Source: Opitutaceae bacterium EW11 (GTDB lineage: Bacteria; Verrucomicrobiota; Verrucomicrobiia; Opitutales; Opitutaceae). From it: a stretch of 64,000 bases of DNA. The stretch is taken from contig QAYY01000011.1 in NCBI GenBank assembly GCA_003054665.1, forward strand, positions 284,654 through 348,653. The letters are read 5' to 3'. Below the pieces are notes generated by a model. The model was not told the DNA's origin. It saw nothing but the letters and a program-made list of their open reading frames with translations, and made no database searches. Every line of letters starts with the position of its first letter. The first letter of the stretch is position 1. The translations under genes were made by a program, and so were the position numbers. This document shows positions 1 to 8,615 of the stretch, piece after piece.

Positions 1-894
1 CGAACCGCGGCCGTCTGGATCCAGCGTCAGAAGCTCGTGCCAATTGGACATCAGCGCGTCGACCTTGTACTCCCGGATCCACTCGACCACCTGGGCGGCG
101 ATGGTGGCGATGTCGGTCCGCTCGAACAGCAGCGGCGGCACGCATTCGCTTTCCGGCATGGACGCCTGCTCGACGAGCACGCCCGAGCTGAAGTTGTCCT
201 GCAGCCGGGATTCGTCGTCGCGCGCCGTGGCGAGGCCGATCCGCCGGTAGCCGCGCTCGCGCAGCTTCGTCATGCAGAGCCTCGCGACTTGGCATTGGTC
301 ACTGGATACAATGTCGTGCTGCGGCAGCAGGTGATGCGACTCGATCTTCACCGCGCTGTAGTTGTCCCAGTCGAGGTCGATCGCCTTCGTCGCCGGCGTG
401 AAGGTGGAAAGCAGGATGCCGCTGATTCCGCGGGACGAGATGATCGTGTTCAAACGGGACGGAGTCATGTCCTTTGTCCCGAGCGGGAACACCTCCACCG
501 TCAGGTGCTGCGATTCGGCCACCGCGCGGACGCCCTCCCAGACGAGGGGATGGTAGGGGCTGCCGAAAAAGTACGGCGCGGAATTGGAGTCCACGACGAA
601 AGCGATCGACGGCGACTGCCTCGCGGCGAGTTTGCTCAGGCGGTGAAAGTTGAAGGCGTCGAGCAGGGGGTCGCGCACGTATCCGATGCGGCGCGCCTCG
701 GCGAGGATGCGTTCGCGCGTTGCGGGCGGGATGCTCGGATGCGCCCGCAGCGCCATCGACACGGTGGTCGGGTGCACGCCCGCCGCGGCGGCGACGTCGT
801 CCATCGTGGCGTAGCGTGCGATGCTCTGGGCTCCGGCGCTGGCTTTAGCTTTTCGCGGGCGCCGTTTTTCCGTCTTGCCAGTGGCTTCGGACAT
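1..894 (-). CDS. LacI-family transcriptional regulator, partial (runs off left edge)
   Basis: About 298 residues are visible on the minus strand with no stop before the window edge. Residues 31-50 read as a LacI-type helix-turn-helix (DVAAAAGVHPTTVSMALR) and are followed by the usual RxGYVxxP stretch and then a periplasmic-binding-protein-like effector domain; it is probably a cytoplasmic sugar-responsive repressor. Residues 1-30 form a basic low-complexity tail. The ATG at 894 overlaps the last 50 bases of the LacI gene at 845-1966; an in-frame ATG at 804, immediately before the helix-turn-helix, would remove the overlap and cannot be excluded. It resembles its neighbour along its length, so the pair probably arose by duplication. 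The effector and target genes are not visible. Confidence 0.85.
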   Translation of the reverse strand, partial: MSEATGKTEKRRPRKAKASAGAQSIARYATMDDVAAAAGVHPTTVSMALRAHPSIPPATRERILAEARRIGYVRDPLLDAFNFHRLSKLAARQSPSIAFVVDSNSAPYFFGSPYHPLVWEGVRAVAESQHLTVEVFPLGTKDMTPSRLNTIISSRGISGILLSTFTPATKAIDLDWDNYSAVKIESHHLLPQHDIVSSDQCQVARLCMTKLRERGYRRIGLATARDDESRLQDNFSSGVLVEQASMPESECVPPLLFERTDIATIAAQVVEWIREYKVDALMSNWHELLTLDPDGRGS

Positions 895-1966
895 AGGTGC
901 GGGACGCGTATTCGGGTACTCCCGGCTCGCCGGACTTGAGCAGGGTGGTGAGAAGGGAAACGGCCTTGGCTCCGACCATCTCGAGGTTGGGGCAGATGCC
1001 GGCCATGCGCTCGTCGCTGTCGAGCAGGCAGAGGCAGGCGCAGGCCACGTCGTCGGGGACGCGGAGGCCCGACATTCTTAGCAGCACGTCGGGGATCGAC
1101 CAGTTGCAGAGGACGGCGTCGACGCGGTGCTGGCGCACCCATTCGCCCATCAATCGTGAGACTTCCTCGACGTTCGTGTTGTAGGGAAAGAGCAACGCGG
1201 GGATCCGGTCCTGCGTCGGCACGGTTGCCTGCTCGATCAGGTAGCCGGCCGTGTGGCGGTGCTCGGTGCCGTCTTCGTCGGCCCGGCCGACGGCGAGGCC
1301 GATGCGGCGGTAGCCGAGCGCGAGCATTCGGCGAAAAGCGAGCCGCACATCCTGGCGCTGGTCGTTGGCCACGACCGGGGAGTGCGGCTCCATGTGCAGC
1401 GAATTGATCTTCACCACCGTGTAGCGTCTCCAATCCATCGCCACGGTGGGGCGGTGCGGCTCGAAGCTCGCGAGGATGAGGCCGGTGATCGACTGGTCCC
1501 TGAGGTGCGCTTCGAGCCACTGGGAGTCGTGAAGTCCGCGGCCGACCGAAATCAAGCCCAGGTCGTAGCCGAGCACGCGGGCCTGCTGCCGCGCCCCTTC
1601 GAGGAAGGCGCTCTGGTGCCGATAGCGCACCGCGCCCGATTCGAGCGGGTGGTTGATCACGTATCCAATTCTTGGAGGATCCGCCCGGACGCGGCCGTTG
1701 AGATGAAAATGAGTCAGCGCCTGAAAGACGGGATTAGGCACGTAGCCGAGCCGGTCGGCGGTGGCGCGGATGTAGTCGCGCGTGCTCGAGGGAATGCTGC
1801 TGTGACCGCGTAGCGCGAGCGAGACGGTCGTGAAGTGAACGCCCGCGGCTTTCGCGACGTCCTTGATCGTGATGCGATGACGCCGCTCGTCGCGGGTCAT
1901 GGATTCGGAAGACGGCGCGGAGGCCGGGCTCGCGGAAGTGCGTTGGGGTAGCTCGTGGGCAAACAT
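845..1966 (-). CDS. LacI-family transcriptional regulator
   Basis: A complete 373-residue LacI-type regulator. The DNA-binding helix-turn-helix lies at residues 32-55 (ITIKDVAKAAGVHFTTVSLAL), the hinge region reads RLGYVPNPV, and the remainder is a sugar-binding-like effector domain, so length and order fit the family. An internal ATG at 1900 (residue 23) gives a product starting nearer the helix-turn-helix and is an equally plausible start. Transcription runs leftwards into a second LacI gene that overlaps its 3' end by 50 bases, which suggests co-transcription and translational coupling. About 290 bases upstream are non-coding up to the next gene and probably hold the promoter. The ligand cannot be told from sequence alone. 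Confidence 0.9.
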   Translation of the reverse strand: MFAHELPQRTSASPASAPSSESMTRDERRHRITIKDVAKAAGVHFTTVSLALRGHSSIPSSTRDYIRATADRLGYVPNPVFQALTHFHLNGRVRADPPRIGYVINHPLESGAVRYRHQSAFLEGARQQARVLGYDLGLISVGRGLHDSQWLEAHLRDQSITGLILASFEPHRPTVAMDWRRYTVVKINSLHMEPHSPVVANDQRQDVRLAFRRMLALGYRRIGLAVGRADEDGTEHRHTAGYLIEQATVPTQDRIPALLFPYNTNVEEVSRLMGEWVRQHRVDAVLCNWSIPDVLLRMSGLRVPDDVACACLCLLDSDERMAGICPNLEMVGAKAVSLLTTLLKSGEPGVPEYASRTYVRSHWQDGKTAPAKS

Positions 1967-2252
1967 CAGGCAGTGGGGATAGTGCCGAAGAGTCTGCGAA
2001 CTGAAGGAGGCTGTGAGGGCAGTAGGGCTAAGGAGTCGCGATCGCTCCGCCGCCAGCGGGGATGCGACGGCCCGTCAGAGTGAAAACGGTTCAAGTTGAA
2101 GCAAATTTCCCTCTGCTCTGACGTTAGAGCATGGCGGGCTTTTTCGGGGCAAGAGCCTCATCGCGAACGAGGAACACATATCGCGGACCTCGGTGGAAAA
2201 ATGCCCCGTCCCGAGAGGCTCGCCGGCCTCGTCCGCGCGTATCCACACTTTG

Positions 2253-2576
2253 TTACGAACGGCCGCCCGCTATCGCGCCCGTTTCCTGCAGCTCGTACGC
2301 GAAACCGTTGGATTCGGCGGCGCCGTAGAGGGAGCGCACCAGCGCGGCGCCGACGAAATCGCCCGGGGAAAAGCCCTCTTGGGCGTCGCGCAGAGCAACC
2401 GCTTTCCACCCCTCTTTTCGCAACACGTCTACCGCTTGGCGGGTACATTCGCGCGGGTCGTTTGCTTCGAACATGAAGTCGGCAACGCTGCGGATGTCTC
2501 CGTCGTGCTCGGACGGCGTCAACTCGCAGATCTCAAATCGGAGGTAGATCATGGCGTGAGGAGTAAGCTTCGCCAT
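2253..2576 (-). CDS. Small hypothetical protein
   Basis: I do not recognise this protein. From the ATG at 2576 it is 107 residues; a second ATG at 2552 (MIYLRFEICE) gives 99 residues and may be the true start. It is acidic, lacks a signal peptide or membrane span, and contains no motif I can name; the middle (ADFMFEANDPRECTRQAVDV) looks like a mixed alpha/beta fold. The open frame extends further upstream but that part is Arg/Pro/Gly-rich, typical of non-coding frames in GC-rich DNA. It faces the small unknown gene at 2727-3104 across a 150-base gap, so the two may share a divergent promoter. Codon use looks genuine, but function is unknown. Confidence 0.55.
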   Translation of the reverse strand: MAKLTPHAMIYLRFEICELTPSEHDGDIRSVADFMFEANDPRECTRQAVDVLRKEGWKAVALRDAQEGFSPGDFVGAALVRSLYGAAESNGFAYELQETGAIAGGRS

Positions 2577-2726
2577 CCTACCCGTGCGCCGGAGCTCTGA
2601 AAACCGGGCCCTCGGCGACCCGACAGCCCGGAGGCATCCCGACCGGGGGTGGGGAGAATTCCGAATGCCTTCCGCCTGGGAACGCCCTGGGTCTTTGACG
2701 GTCCCGAGGCCGAGCAACGTGTAGCC

Positions 2727-3104
2727 ATGGCCGTGCGATTCAGGAAGAATCTAGCAACGCTGGTTCGCGATCTCGGTCGCGGAGGGTTCCCCGTCCGCCT
2801 TGTGGAAAACGTATCCGGAGCCCGCGGCCGCAGCGCCGACCTCTATCTCTACAACGACGTCGTGGTGAGCTGGGATCCGTATAGCCAAACCATCTGGCCC
2901 GAGGGGCCGCACTCCCACTGCCGCCGGGTGGAAACGTATTTGCGGGCTCTCTACGAAGGCCGCTGGTTTGCCCGGAAATGCCTGACGAGCTGGTTCGTCA
3001 TGACCGCGACCATCCGCCAGCCGATGCAGAAGCTTACCGAGCAGCTGCGCGCAACGGTGACGACCGATCGGGCGCTGAACGTGAAAACCCGCCGGTCGCT
3101 GTAG
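2727..3104 (+). CDS. Small hypothetical protein
   Basis: A 125-residue protein beginning MAVRFRKNLATLVRD; I do not recognise a family. It is basic at both ends, and its centre (SADLYLYNDVVVSWDPYSQT) carries an alternating hydrophobic/aromatic pattern that suggests beta strands. No signal peptide or membrane segment is visible. The ATG at 2727 is preferred over an upstream in-frame GTG/ATG at 2649 because the extra 26 residues look like translated non-coding sequence. It is divergent from the small unknown gene at 2253-2576. About 200 bases separate it from the epimerase gene downstream, and I see no clear terminator there. Confidence 0.5.
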   Translation: MAVRFRKNLATLVRDLGRGGFPVRLVENVSGARGRSADLYLYNDVVVSWDPYSQTIWPEGPHSHCRRVETYLRALYEGRWFARKCLTSWFVMTATIRQPMQKLTEQLRATVTTDRALNVKTRRSL

Positions 3105-3311
3105 GGCAGAGGGCGCAGGTCAGATTCCAGAGGTCAAGTGCCAGAAGCCGGAGCTCGGACTGCGGAGTCACGGCGCGTGCGGTGAGATCTGAAGCGGGGG
3201 AGGGCGGGAGGGCCCGGCGCGACCCCAGGCGCTGGACAACGGAGCTCAGCGACCAGACGTCTGATTTCCGACATCCGCTTTTGACGTGGCACCTCGGAGT
3301 CCGGTAGGCGA

Positions 3312-4526
3312 ATGGATCCCACCATGGACTCCAAGACCCGCGACGCCTACCTCGCACGCATCGAAGCTGAACTGCGGCAGAATATTCTGCCCTTCTGGAT
3401 TCATCACACGGTCGACCGCGAGCGAGGCGGTTTTTATGGAGAGATCAGCAACGACCTGAAGGTGTCGCGCGACGCCGAGCGGGGTGCGCTGCTCACGACG
3501 CGCATTCTCTGGACCTACTCGTCCGCGTACCTTCATTACCCCGAGGCGCCGCTGCTCGAGATGGCGCGGTGGGCGTACGACGATTTGATGAAGCGGTTTT
3601 GGGATCTCCAGAACGGCGGGTTCTATTGGTCGGCGTCCGCCGAAGGAAAGCCCCTGCGCACCCGGAAGCAGATCTACGGACAGGCGTTTGGGATCTACGC
3701 GTTGACCGAATACTTCCGAGCGGCGAAGGACCGGACGGCGCTCGACCGCGCGATCGAGGTTTGCCGCGCGATCGAAAAGAACTGCCGGGACCCGAAGCAC
3801 GGCGGTTACTTCGAAGCCTATACGAAAGCGTGGGTGCTCGAGGAGGATGTCCGCCTCAGCGCGGTCGACCTCAACGAGCCGAAGTCGCAGAATACTCACC
3901 TGCACGTGATGGAGGCGTACACGAACTTGCTGCGCGTCTGGCCCGACGCCGGGCTCCGCCGCGCGCAAAAGGAACTCGTGGAGCTCATGCTCGAGAAGAT
4001 TCTCGATGCACGCACGTACCATCTCGGCCTGTTTTTCGATGAGGCATGGCGTCCGCGCACCGATCGTGTCTCGTTCGGCCACGACATCGAAGCTGCGTGG
4101 TTGCTCACGGAAGCGGCGGACGTTGTCGGCGATTCCGATCTGCAGGCGCGAGTCCGCAAAGTCGCCGTGGAGATCGCTCGCGTGACGTTGGCCGAGGCGA
4201 TCGATTCCGATGGCGGACTTCTGTACGAGGCCGACTCGAAAGGGCTCACGCAGACGTACAAGGAATGGTGGCCGCAGGCGGAAGCCGCGGTCGGCTTTCT
4301 CAACGCGTATCAGATATCTCGCGACGAGAAGTATCTCGAGACGTCGCTCCGACTCTGGGATTTCATCGAGGCGCATCTCGTGGATCGGAAGCACGGCGAG
4401 TGGATTCGCAGCGTCGACCGTTCCGGAAAAACCGCGTCCACCGACCCGAAAGTCAGTTTCTGGAAATGCCCGTACCACAACGGCCGCGCCTGCCTCGAAC
4501 TGATTGACCGCCTGAAGAAGCTCTGA
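3312..4526 (+). CDS. Cellobiose 2-epimerase-like enzyme (AGE superfamily)
   Basis: This 404-residue protein fits the N-acylglucosamine 2-epimerase superfamily and most resembles cellobiose 2-epimerase, which interconverts a reducing-end glucose and mannose in beta-1,4 disaccharides in the cytoplasm. Family motifs appear in order: RKQIYGQAF, NTHLHVMEAY, SFGHDIEAAW (His257, Glu260), EWWPQAEA (residues 318-324) and KCPYHNGR (His389). The two histidines occupy the positions of the acid/base pair known in this family, and length matches the usual ~400 residues of an alpha6/alpha6 barrel. A second ATG at 3324 is an alternative start. No dedicated transporter is adjacent, so the substrate assignment to cellobiose rather than another mannose/glucose epimer pair rests on motif similarity. 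Confidence 0.82.
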   Translation: MDPTMDSKTRDAYLARIEAELRQNILPFWIHHTVDRERGGFYGEISNDLKVSRDAERGALLTTRILWTYSSAYLHYPEAPLLEMARWAYDDLMKRFWDLQNGGFYWSASAEGKPLRTRKQIYGQAFGIYALTEYFRAAKDRTALDRAIEVCRAIEKNCRDPKHGGYFEAYTKAWVLEEDVRLSAVDLNEPKSQNTHLHVMEAYTNLLRVWPDAGLRRAQKELVELMLEKILDARTYHLGLFFDEAWRPRTDRVSFGHDIEAAWLLTEAADVVGDSDLQARVRKVAVEIARVTLAEAIDSDGGLLYEADSKGLTQTYKEWWPQAEAAVGFLNAYQISRDEKYLETSLRLWDFIEAHLVDRKHGEWIRSVDRSGKTASTDPKVSFWKCPYHNGRACLELIDRLKKL

Positions 4527-4573
4527 CGCCATGGGTTGTGCCGGCGGTGCAGAACGCCGCACGGCCTCTTCCC

Positions 4574-5353
4574 ATGGAATCGCCCTACGCCCGAAAAGCT
4601 CCTTCCGTCCAGCAGACGCTCGATTTGTTCAAAGGCAAATGGGCGTCCGCGATGCCACCGGCACTTGGTCCGTGTGAAGCCGGCTCGGCGCGCCTCTTTG
4701 AGGACCCGCGCGTGCCGTGGGCGATTGAAAAACTCGCGGAACTCGGCGCCACGGTTGCCGGCTCCACCGTGCTTGAACTCGGCCCTCTCGAAGGGGCGCA
4801 CACCCACGCGATATCACAGGCGGGAGCGGCGGCGGTGACGGCGGTCGAAGCGCACCCGGAGGCATACCTGAAATGCCTTGTGGCCAAGGAACTGATCGGA
4901 ATGCAGCGGGTGAATTTCCTCTTTGGCGACGCGGTCGAGTTCATGCGCACCATCGGACACACCTACGACGTCGGTTTTGCGTGCGGTTTTCTCTACCACA
5001 TGACCAATCCGGTCGAGGTGCTGGAGCTACTCTGCAAACGCACTCACGCGATCTTCCTCTGGACGGTGTATTGGGATGACGAATTCAATCGCGCGCACCC
5101 GGAGAATTCGGGAGGAGCCGGCCCGGTGCACGCGACGATTCATCAGGGTTTCCAGCACCGCCTCCACCGGCACGATTACGGCGAGAACATCGCCTATGGG
5201 AAGTTCTGGGGAGGCAAGGCGAGCCACGCATTCTGGATGGAGAAGGACGAGATTCTTGGCGCGTTGCGCCATTTCGGTTTTTCCCGGCAGATCGTCGTGC
5301 AGGAGGAGAATCCGAACGGCTCTGCTTTGCGTATGGTCGCCGCCCGCGGCTAG
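4574..5353 (+). CDS. Class I SAM-dependent methyltransferase
   Basis: A 259-residue soluble protein with a Rossmann-type methyltransferase core. The SAM-binding motif I reads VLELGPLEGAHT at about residues 72-83, motif II ends in an acidic residue (AVEAHPEA), and a later strand reads DVGFACGFLYHM, where methyltransferases of this type carry the active-site loop. The open frame extends 12 residues upstream to 4538, but the ATG at 4574 gives a more ordinary N-terminus. It starts 47 bases after the epimerase gene on the same strand and may be co-transcribed. It resembles methyltransferases found in glycan clusters and the CmoB-like group; the acceptor is unknown. Confidence 0.75.
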   Translation: MESPYARKAPSVQQTLDLFKGKWASAMPPALGPCEAGSARLFEDPRVPWAIEKLAELGATVAGSTVLELGPLEGAHTHAISQAGAAAVTAVEAHPEAYLKCLVAKELIGMQRVNFLFGDAVEFMRTIGHTYDVGFACGFLYHMTNPVEVLELLCKRTHAIFLWTVYWDDEFNRAHPENSGGAGPVHATIHQGFQHRLHRHDYGENIAYGKFWGGKASHAFWMEKDEILGALRHFGFSRQIVVQEENPNGSALRMVAARG

Positions 5354-5398
5354 TGTTTTTCGTACGGGTTTTGGGCTCTGGATTGTCGTAGAGACCGA

Positions 5399-6742
5399 AT
5401 GGCTAATCTTCCGTCTGTCGCCACGAAGGCGCGTTGGGTGTGGTTCCTTTTTCTCGGTGCCACCTCGTTGTTCCCGTTCCTGTACTACCAACCGCACTTC
5501 GCGAAGCTGTTCTGGTTCGGTGACGAATTGGATCTGATCAATCAAATCGACAACCAGGGGATGCTCCCTTGGCTCAGCGTGGCGTTTGCGGAGAATTTCG
5601 TTCCGCTGTTTAAGGCTCTCTGGGGCGGGATGATCTTCGCCGGGCACGGAAGCTACGCGGCTATGCTCTGGATAGCCTGGCTCACCCATGCGTTGAACGT
5701 CGTGTTGCTTGCGGCCTGGATGTTTCGGGCTGGGTTTGGCCGGGTCGCGGTCTGCTTTGCCTGCCTGATCTGGGGACTGAGTGCTACAAACCTCGAGACT
5801 CTCACCTGGAGCGTTCAATGGTCCGCCATTCTTGCGCTCACGTTTTTCCTGGGAGCCGTTCAACTGGAGACGCTGGCGGCCGCTCGCGACGTCACCCGCA
5901 GAAATCGCTGGGCGAGAGTTCTGGCCGTCACGGCCTTGTGCGCGGCCAGTGCGCTCGCGTTCTCGCGGGGTGTCCTAACGGGAGCCGTTGCCGCAGCGCT
6001 GAGGCTCGACCCGACGGCACGGCGCGGAGATTCGTGGCAACGACGGCTTTTTGTCGCCGCGATCTATTTGGTGCCTTCGGTGGTGGTGGCGGTCATCATC
6101 CTTCGGCTTGCTCCATCAAGCCATCGCGGGGTGCTATCCACGGCAGAGCGGCTGAAAGACATGACCACGTTTTCCGTTTGGTATTTTTCGCTGAATCCGG
6201 TGGCGCCGTTCTTTGCCATCGCTCCGGCGAACTGGGGAATTCCCCACGTCACGTGGGCACATGTCTGTCTTCTCGGTGCTCTGAAGATCCTCGTGATGGC
6301 GGTGGCGTTTCGCACCGCTGACGTCGCGCAACGACGTGTCTTCGTACCCCTGCTGCTGCTCGACCTCTCGAATGCGCTGCTCCTCGGTTACGGACGCGGG
6401 GGAGAGGATCATTGGTTGGCCATGAGTTCACGATATCAATACAACGCGCTGCTCTGTTACCTCCCTTTCCTGGCTGTGCTAGTTTCTCGACTGTGTGACA
6501 TGGTCCCCCGGCACCGAGGGCTTCGTGCCGCGGCTGTCGTGCTTCTGCTAGCCGTTTCGTCGTGGGAAGCGAATCGCCGGTGGGCCGATCTCCTGCCGCC
6601 ATGGTGCGACTGGCGCGGGGCTTCAAACCGACGCCTGCTCTTCGAGACCAAACCGCTGCCGCCAGGGAACAGCCTAATCGGGATTCCCTTCCTCTCGAAC
6701 GCCCGCGGGAGGGAGCTTGCGGACAAATACCACCTGCATTGA
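5399..6742 (+). CDS. Polytopic membrane protein of unknown function
   Basis: A 447-residue integral membrane protein with roughly ten hydrophobic segments spread along its length, beginning at residues 12-30 (WVWFLFLGATSLFPFLYY). An acidic pair occurs in the first external loop (FGDELD), the place where GT-C glycosyltransferases often hold catalytic Asp/Glu, and the C-terminus is a short soluble tail. That makes a GT-C-like or polymer-transport role possible but not shown. It lies 45 bases after the methyltransferase on the same strand and converges on the LysR gene. Overall family membership is not clear to me. Confidence 0.6.
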   Translation: MANLPSVATKARWVWFLFLGATSLFPFLYYQPHFAKLFWFGDELDLINQIDNQGMLPWLSVAFAENFVPLFKALWGGMIFAGHGSYAAMLWIAWLTHALNVVLLAAWMFRAGFGRVAVCFACLIWGLSATNLETLTWSVQWSAILALTFFLGAVQLETLAAARDVTRRNRWARVLAVTALCAASALAFSRGVLTGAVAAALRLDPTARRGDSWQRRLFVAAIYLVPSVVVAVIILRLAPSSHRGVLSTAERLKDMTTFSVWYFSLNPVAPFFAIAPANWGIPHVTWAHVCLLGALKILVMAVAFRTADVAQRRVFVPLLLLDLSNALLLGYGRGGEDHWLAMSSRYQYNALLCYLPFLAVLVSRLCDMVPRHRGLRAAAVVLLLAVSSWEANRRWADLLPPWCDWRGASNRRLLFETKPLPPGNSLIGIPFLSNARGRELADKYHLH

Positions 6743-6855
6743 CCGTCGGCGGCCGACCCAGCACGCATCTGTGCCGTCGAGCACGTGGTGGGCGTCGGCC
6801 TTGTTCGGATGGATCGGTTCCGAGCTTTCGGGCGCCGTTATTGCGGTGGCCCGGC

Positions 6856-7740
6856 TCACCCGACGGGTTTGTGGCGGGCTAGAAGCTCGGCGAACTTGGC
6901 AGCACGGCCGGAACGATCGGCCTTCGGGAGCCAGAGTGCGTTCATCGGATAGTTGACCGGCGGCGGGCGCAGACGTGCAAAGGCGATTCCGACGTGCGGC
7001 AGCTTGTGGGTGAACGGGAGCACGCAAGCGACCTCGTCGCTGGAGCCGATCCGAGCCAGCATCGATGCGGCGCTGTCGGCGTGGTGAACAAACCGCGGTG
7101 CGAATCCGGCGTCCGCGGCCGCTTCACGCAGCACGTCGTTGCGTCCGGGAAAATCATGCTCGTCCCAGCCCACCCACCGGCACTCGCTCAGACTCGACAG
7201 CGACAGCACGCGCTTCTTCGCCAGCGGGTGCCCCGCGCGAAACGCGATCATGCCCGGAACCGTTTCGATCTCTTCCATCCGGAATCCCGGACCCAGCCTG
7301 GCGGGCGCGGCGCCGATCAGCGCCAGATCGATTTCACCCCGGCGAAGGGCTGCGGGCATATCCGCGGGAGCGAGTTCCACCGGCTCAAGCAAGTTTGACG
7401 GGAAGGCGCGGGCGAAAGCCTGCAGGGCGGGGGCGTAACGTTGCAGCCAGAGTCCGCCATAGTGGCCGAGGCGGAGTCGATCGCGCAGCGAGCGGATCCG
7501 CTCAACCGCGCAATCCGCCGCCGCGAGCACCTGTCGAGCGTCGTCCAGAAACTGGCGCCCGGCCGGAGTCAGGTTGGTGACCGTTCCGTGCCGGTTGAAA
7601 AGACGGGTGCCGAGCTCTTCCTCGAGATCGTGGATCTGGCGGCTCAGCGCCGGTTGCGTCAGGTGGAGCCGCTCCGCGGCGCGGGAGAAGTGAAGGGCCT
7701 CCGCCACGGCGGAGAAGTACCGCAGGTGCCTGAGTTCCAT
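6856..7740 (-). CDS. LysR-family transcriptional regulator
   Basis: A 294-residue LysR-type regulator of normal length. Residues 1-60 form the winged helix-turn-helix (MELRHLRYFSAVAEALHFSR, then ERLHLTQPALSRQIHDLE) and the rest is a type 2 periplasmic-binding-protein-like co-inducer domain. It is transcribed away from the isochorismatase-like gene with 88 bases between start codons, the classic arrangement for a LysR protein that controls its divergent neighbour and itself. A palindrome with T-N11-A spacing sits in that gap at 7800-7824. The co-inducer cannot be inferred. Confidence 0.93.
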   Translation of the reverse strand: MELRHLRYFSAVAEALHFSRAAERLHLTQPALSRQIHDLEEELGTRLFNRHGTVTNLTPAGRQFLDDARQVLAAADCAVERIRSLRDRLRLGHYGGLWLQRYAPALQAFARAFPSNLLEPVELAPADMPAALRRGEIDLALIGAAPARLGPGFRMEEIETVPGMIAFRAGHPLAKKRVLSLSSLSECRWVGWDEHDFPGRNDVLREAAADAGFAPRFVHHADSAASMLARIGSSDEVACVLPFTHKLPHVGIAFARLRPPPVNYPMNALWLPKADRSGRAAKFAELLARHKPVG

Positions 7741-7799
7741 GCCCTGTTTTCGACATTACCAAAAGGCATGGAAAGCAAAAAACCAGGCATTGGTCGCCG

Positions 7800-7824
7800 T
7801 CTGTAGTGTGCGATAGACTACAGA
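7800..7824. promoter_or_regulatory. Probable LysR-type operator (T-N11-A palindrome)
   Basis: The sequence TCTGTAG is followed by exactly 11 bases and then its perfect reverse complement CTACAGA. LysR-type proteins classically bind interrupted dyads of the form T-N11-A. The site lies between the divergent LysR gene and the isochorismatase-like gene, ending four bases before the latter's start codon, so binding there would interfere with transcription or translation initiation of 7829-8491. Position so close to the ATG could also mean that the gene starts further downstream than annotated. Confidence 0.5.
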
Positions 7825-7828
7825 GACC

Positions 7829-8491
7829 ATGAAACCCGCAATCCTCCCTTTTCTCGCCGCCACTCTCGCCGGGTTTGGCGACGTCTCTTCGCCGCCGCCC
7901 ACGACGCTGCTCGAGTTCGCCGGTGCGAGTTCGAAGCCGGCCCGGCTCTCGGAGGCCGCGCTGGTCGTCGTCGATGCCCAACGCTTCTATGTGGACGGGA
8001 AACTGAGGCTGGCCGGCATCGACGAGGCGGTGGCGGAGATCGCGAGACTCCTGACACGTGCCCGGGAGCTTCATACTCCGGTGGTTCACATCGTGCAGCA
8101 GGGCAGGGCGGACTCTCCGATTTTCACGTCCGGCACGCCGGCAGTGGAGATAATCCCCGCGCTCGCGCCCATTGCGGGCGAGACGGTGATCGTGAAGACG
8201 CTGCCGAACGGCTTTGCCGGTACATCGCTCGACGAAGCGCTGCGGCGCTCCAGTCGCAAGGAACTGATCGTCGTTGGCTTCATGACCCACAACTGCGTCA
8301 GCTCGACGGTCCGCTCCGCGCTGGATCATGGCTATCGGAGCACGGTGGTTGCGACAGCCTGCGCGACACGCGACCTGGCCGGAGCTCACCGCAGCACGAT
8401 TCCGGCTTCGGTGGTGCAAGAAGCGGAACTCGCGGCATTGAGGGACCGTTCGGCCGCCGTCGCGCAGAGCGCAGCGGAGATCGAAGACTAG
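7829..8491 (+). CDS. Isochorismatase-family cysteine hydrolase
   Basis: A 220-residue member of the isochorismatase-like cysteine hydrolase family. The family triad is visible as Asp49 (VVVDAQRF), Lys123 (VKTLPNGF) and Cys156 (THNCVSSTVRSA). Such proteins hydrolyse amides or vinyl ethers (nicotinamide, N-carbamoyl compounds, isochorismate); the sequence does not pick one. Residues 1-18 are hydrophobic and could be a short signal segment, which would be unusual for the family. It is divergent from a LysR gene and carries a LysR-type palindrome directly upstream, so it is probably that regulator's target. It converges on sodA, whose terminator lies between them. Confidence 0.82.
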   Translation: MKPAILPFLAATLAGFGDVSSPPPTTLLEFAGASSKPARLSEAALVVVDAQRFYVDGKLRLAGIDEAVAEIARLLTRARELHTPVVHIVQQGRADSPIFTSGTPAVEIIPALAPIAGETVIVKTLPNGFAGTSLDEALRRSSRKELIVVGFMTHNCVSSTVRSALDHGYRSTVVATACATRDLAGAHRSTIPASVVQEAELAALRDRSAAVAQSAAEIED

Positions 8492-8562
8492 AAGGATCGG
8501 CACTTCGGCGCGTGCAAGAGGCGCGAGACCGCCGAACGCAGGGAGTCGACCCATCGCTCAAC

Positions 8563-8590
8563 AAAAAAGCCGCCTCGCGGAGGCGGCTTT
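8563..8590 (-). terminator. Rho-independent terminator of sodA
   Basis: On the minus strand a perfect 11-base-pair GC-rich stem (AAAGCCGCCTC / GAGGCGGCTTT, loop of three bases) is followed by a run of six T. It lies 26 bases past the sodA stop codon. The plus-strand reading has only three T after the stem, so it would be weaker for the convergent isochorismatase-like gene, though it could serve both. Confidence 0.85.
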
Positions 8591-8615
8591 GAAAACGTCG
8601 GGTGAGGACCGAGCC

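Noticed and set aside
37-939. A 300-codon plus-strand open frame over the first LacI gene
   Set aside because: The minus strand reads as a LacI regulator over the same bases; the plus-strand translation is a compositional shadow.
2079-2100. Possible LacI operator TGAA-N5-TTCA upstream of the LacI gene
   Set aside because: Only four matching bases per arm with an off-centre core; too weak to call without comparison to relatives.
3246-4562. A 438-codon open frame on the minus strand opposite the cellobiose 2-epimerase-like gene
   Set aside because: The plus strand carries all family motifs of the epimerase; the antisense product is Arg/Val/Leu-rich without any domain.
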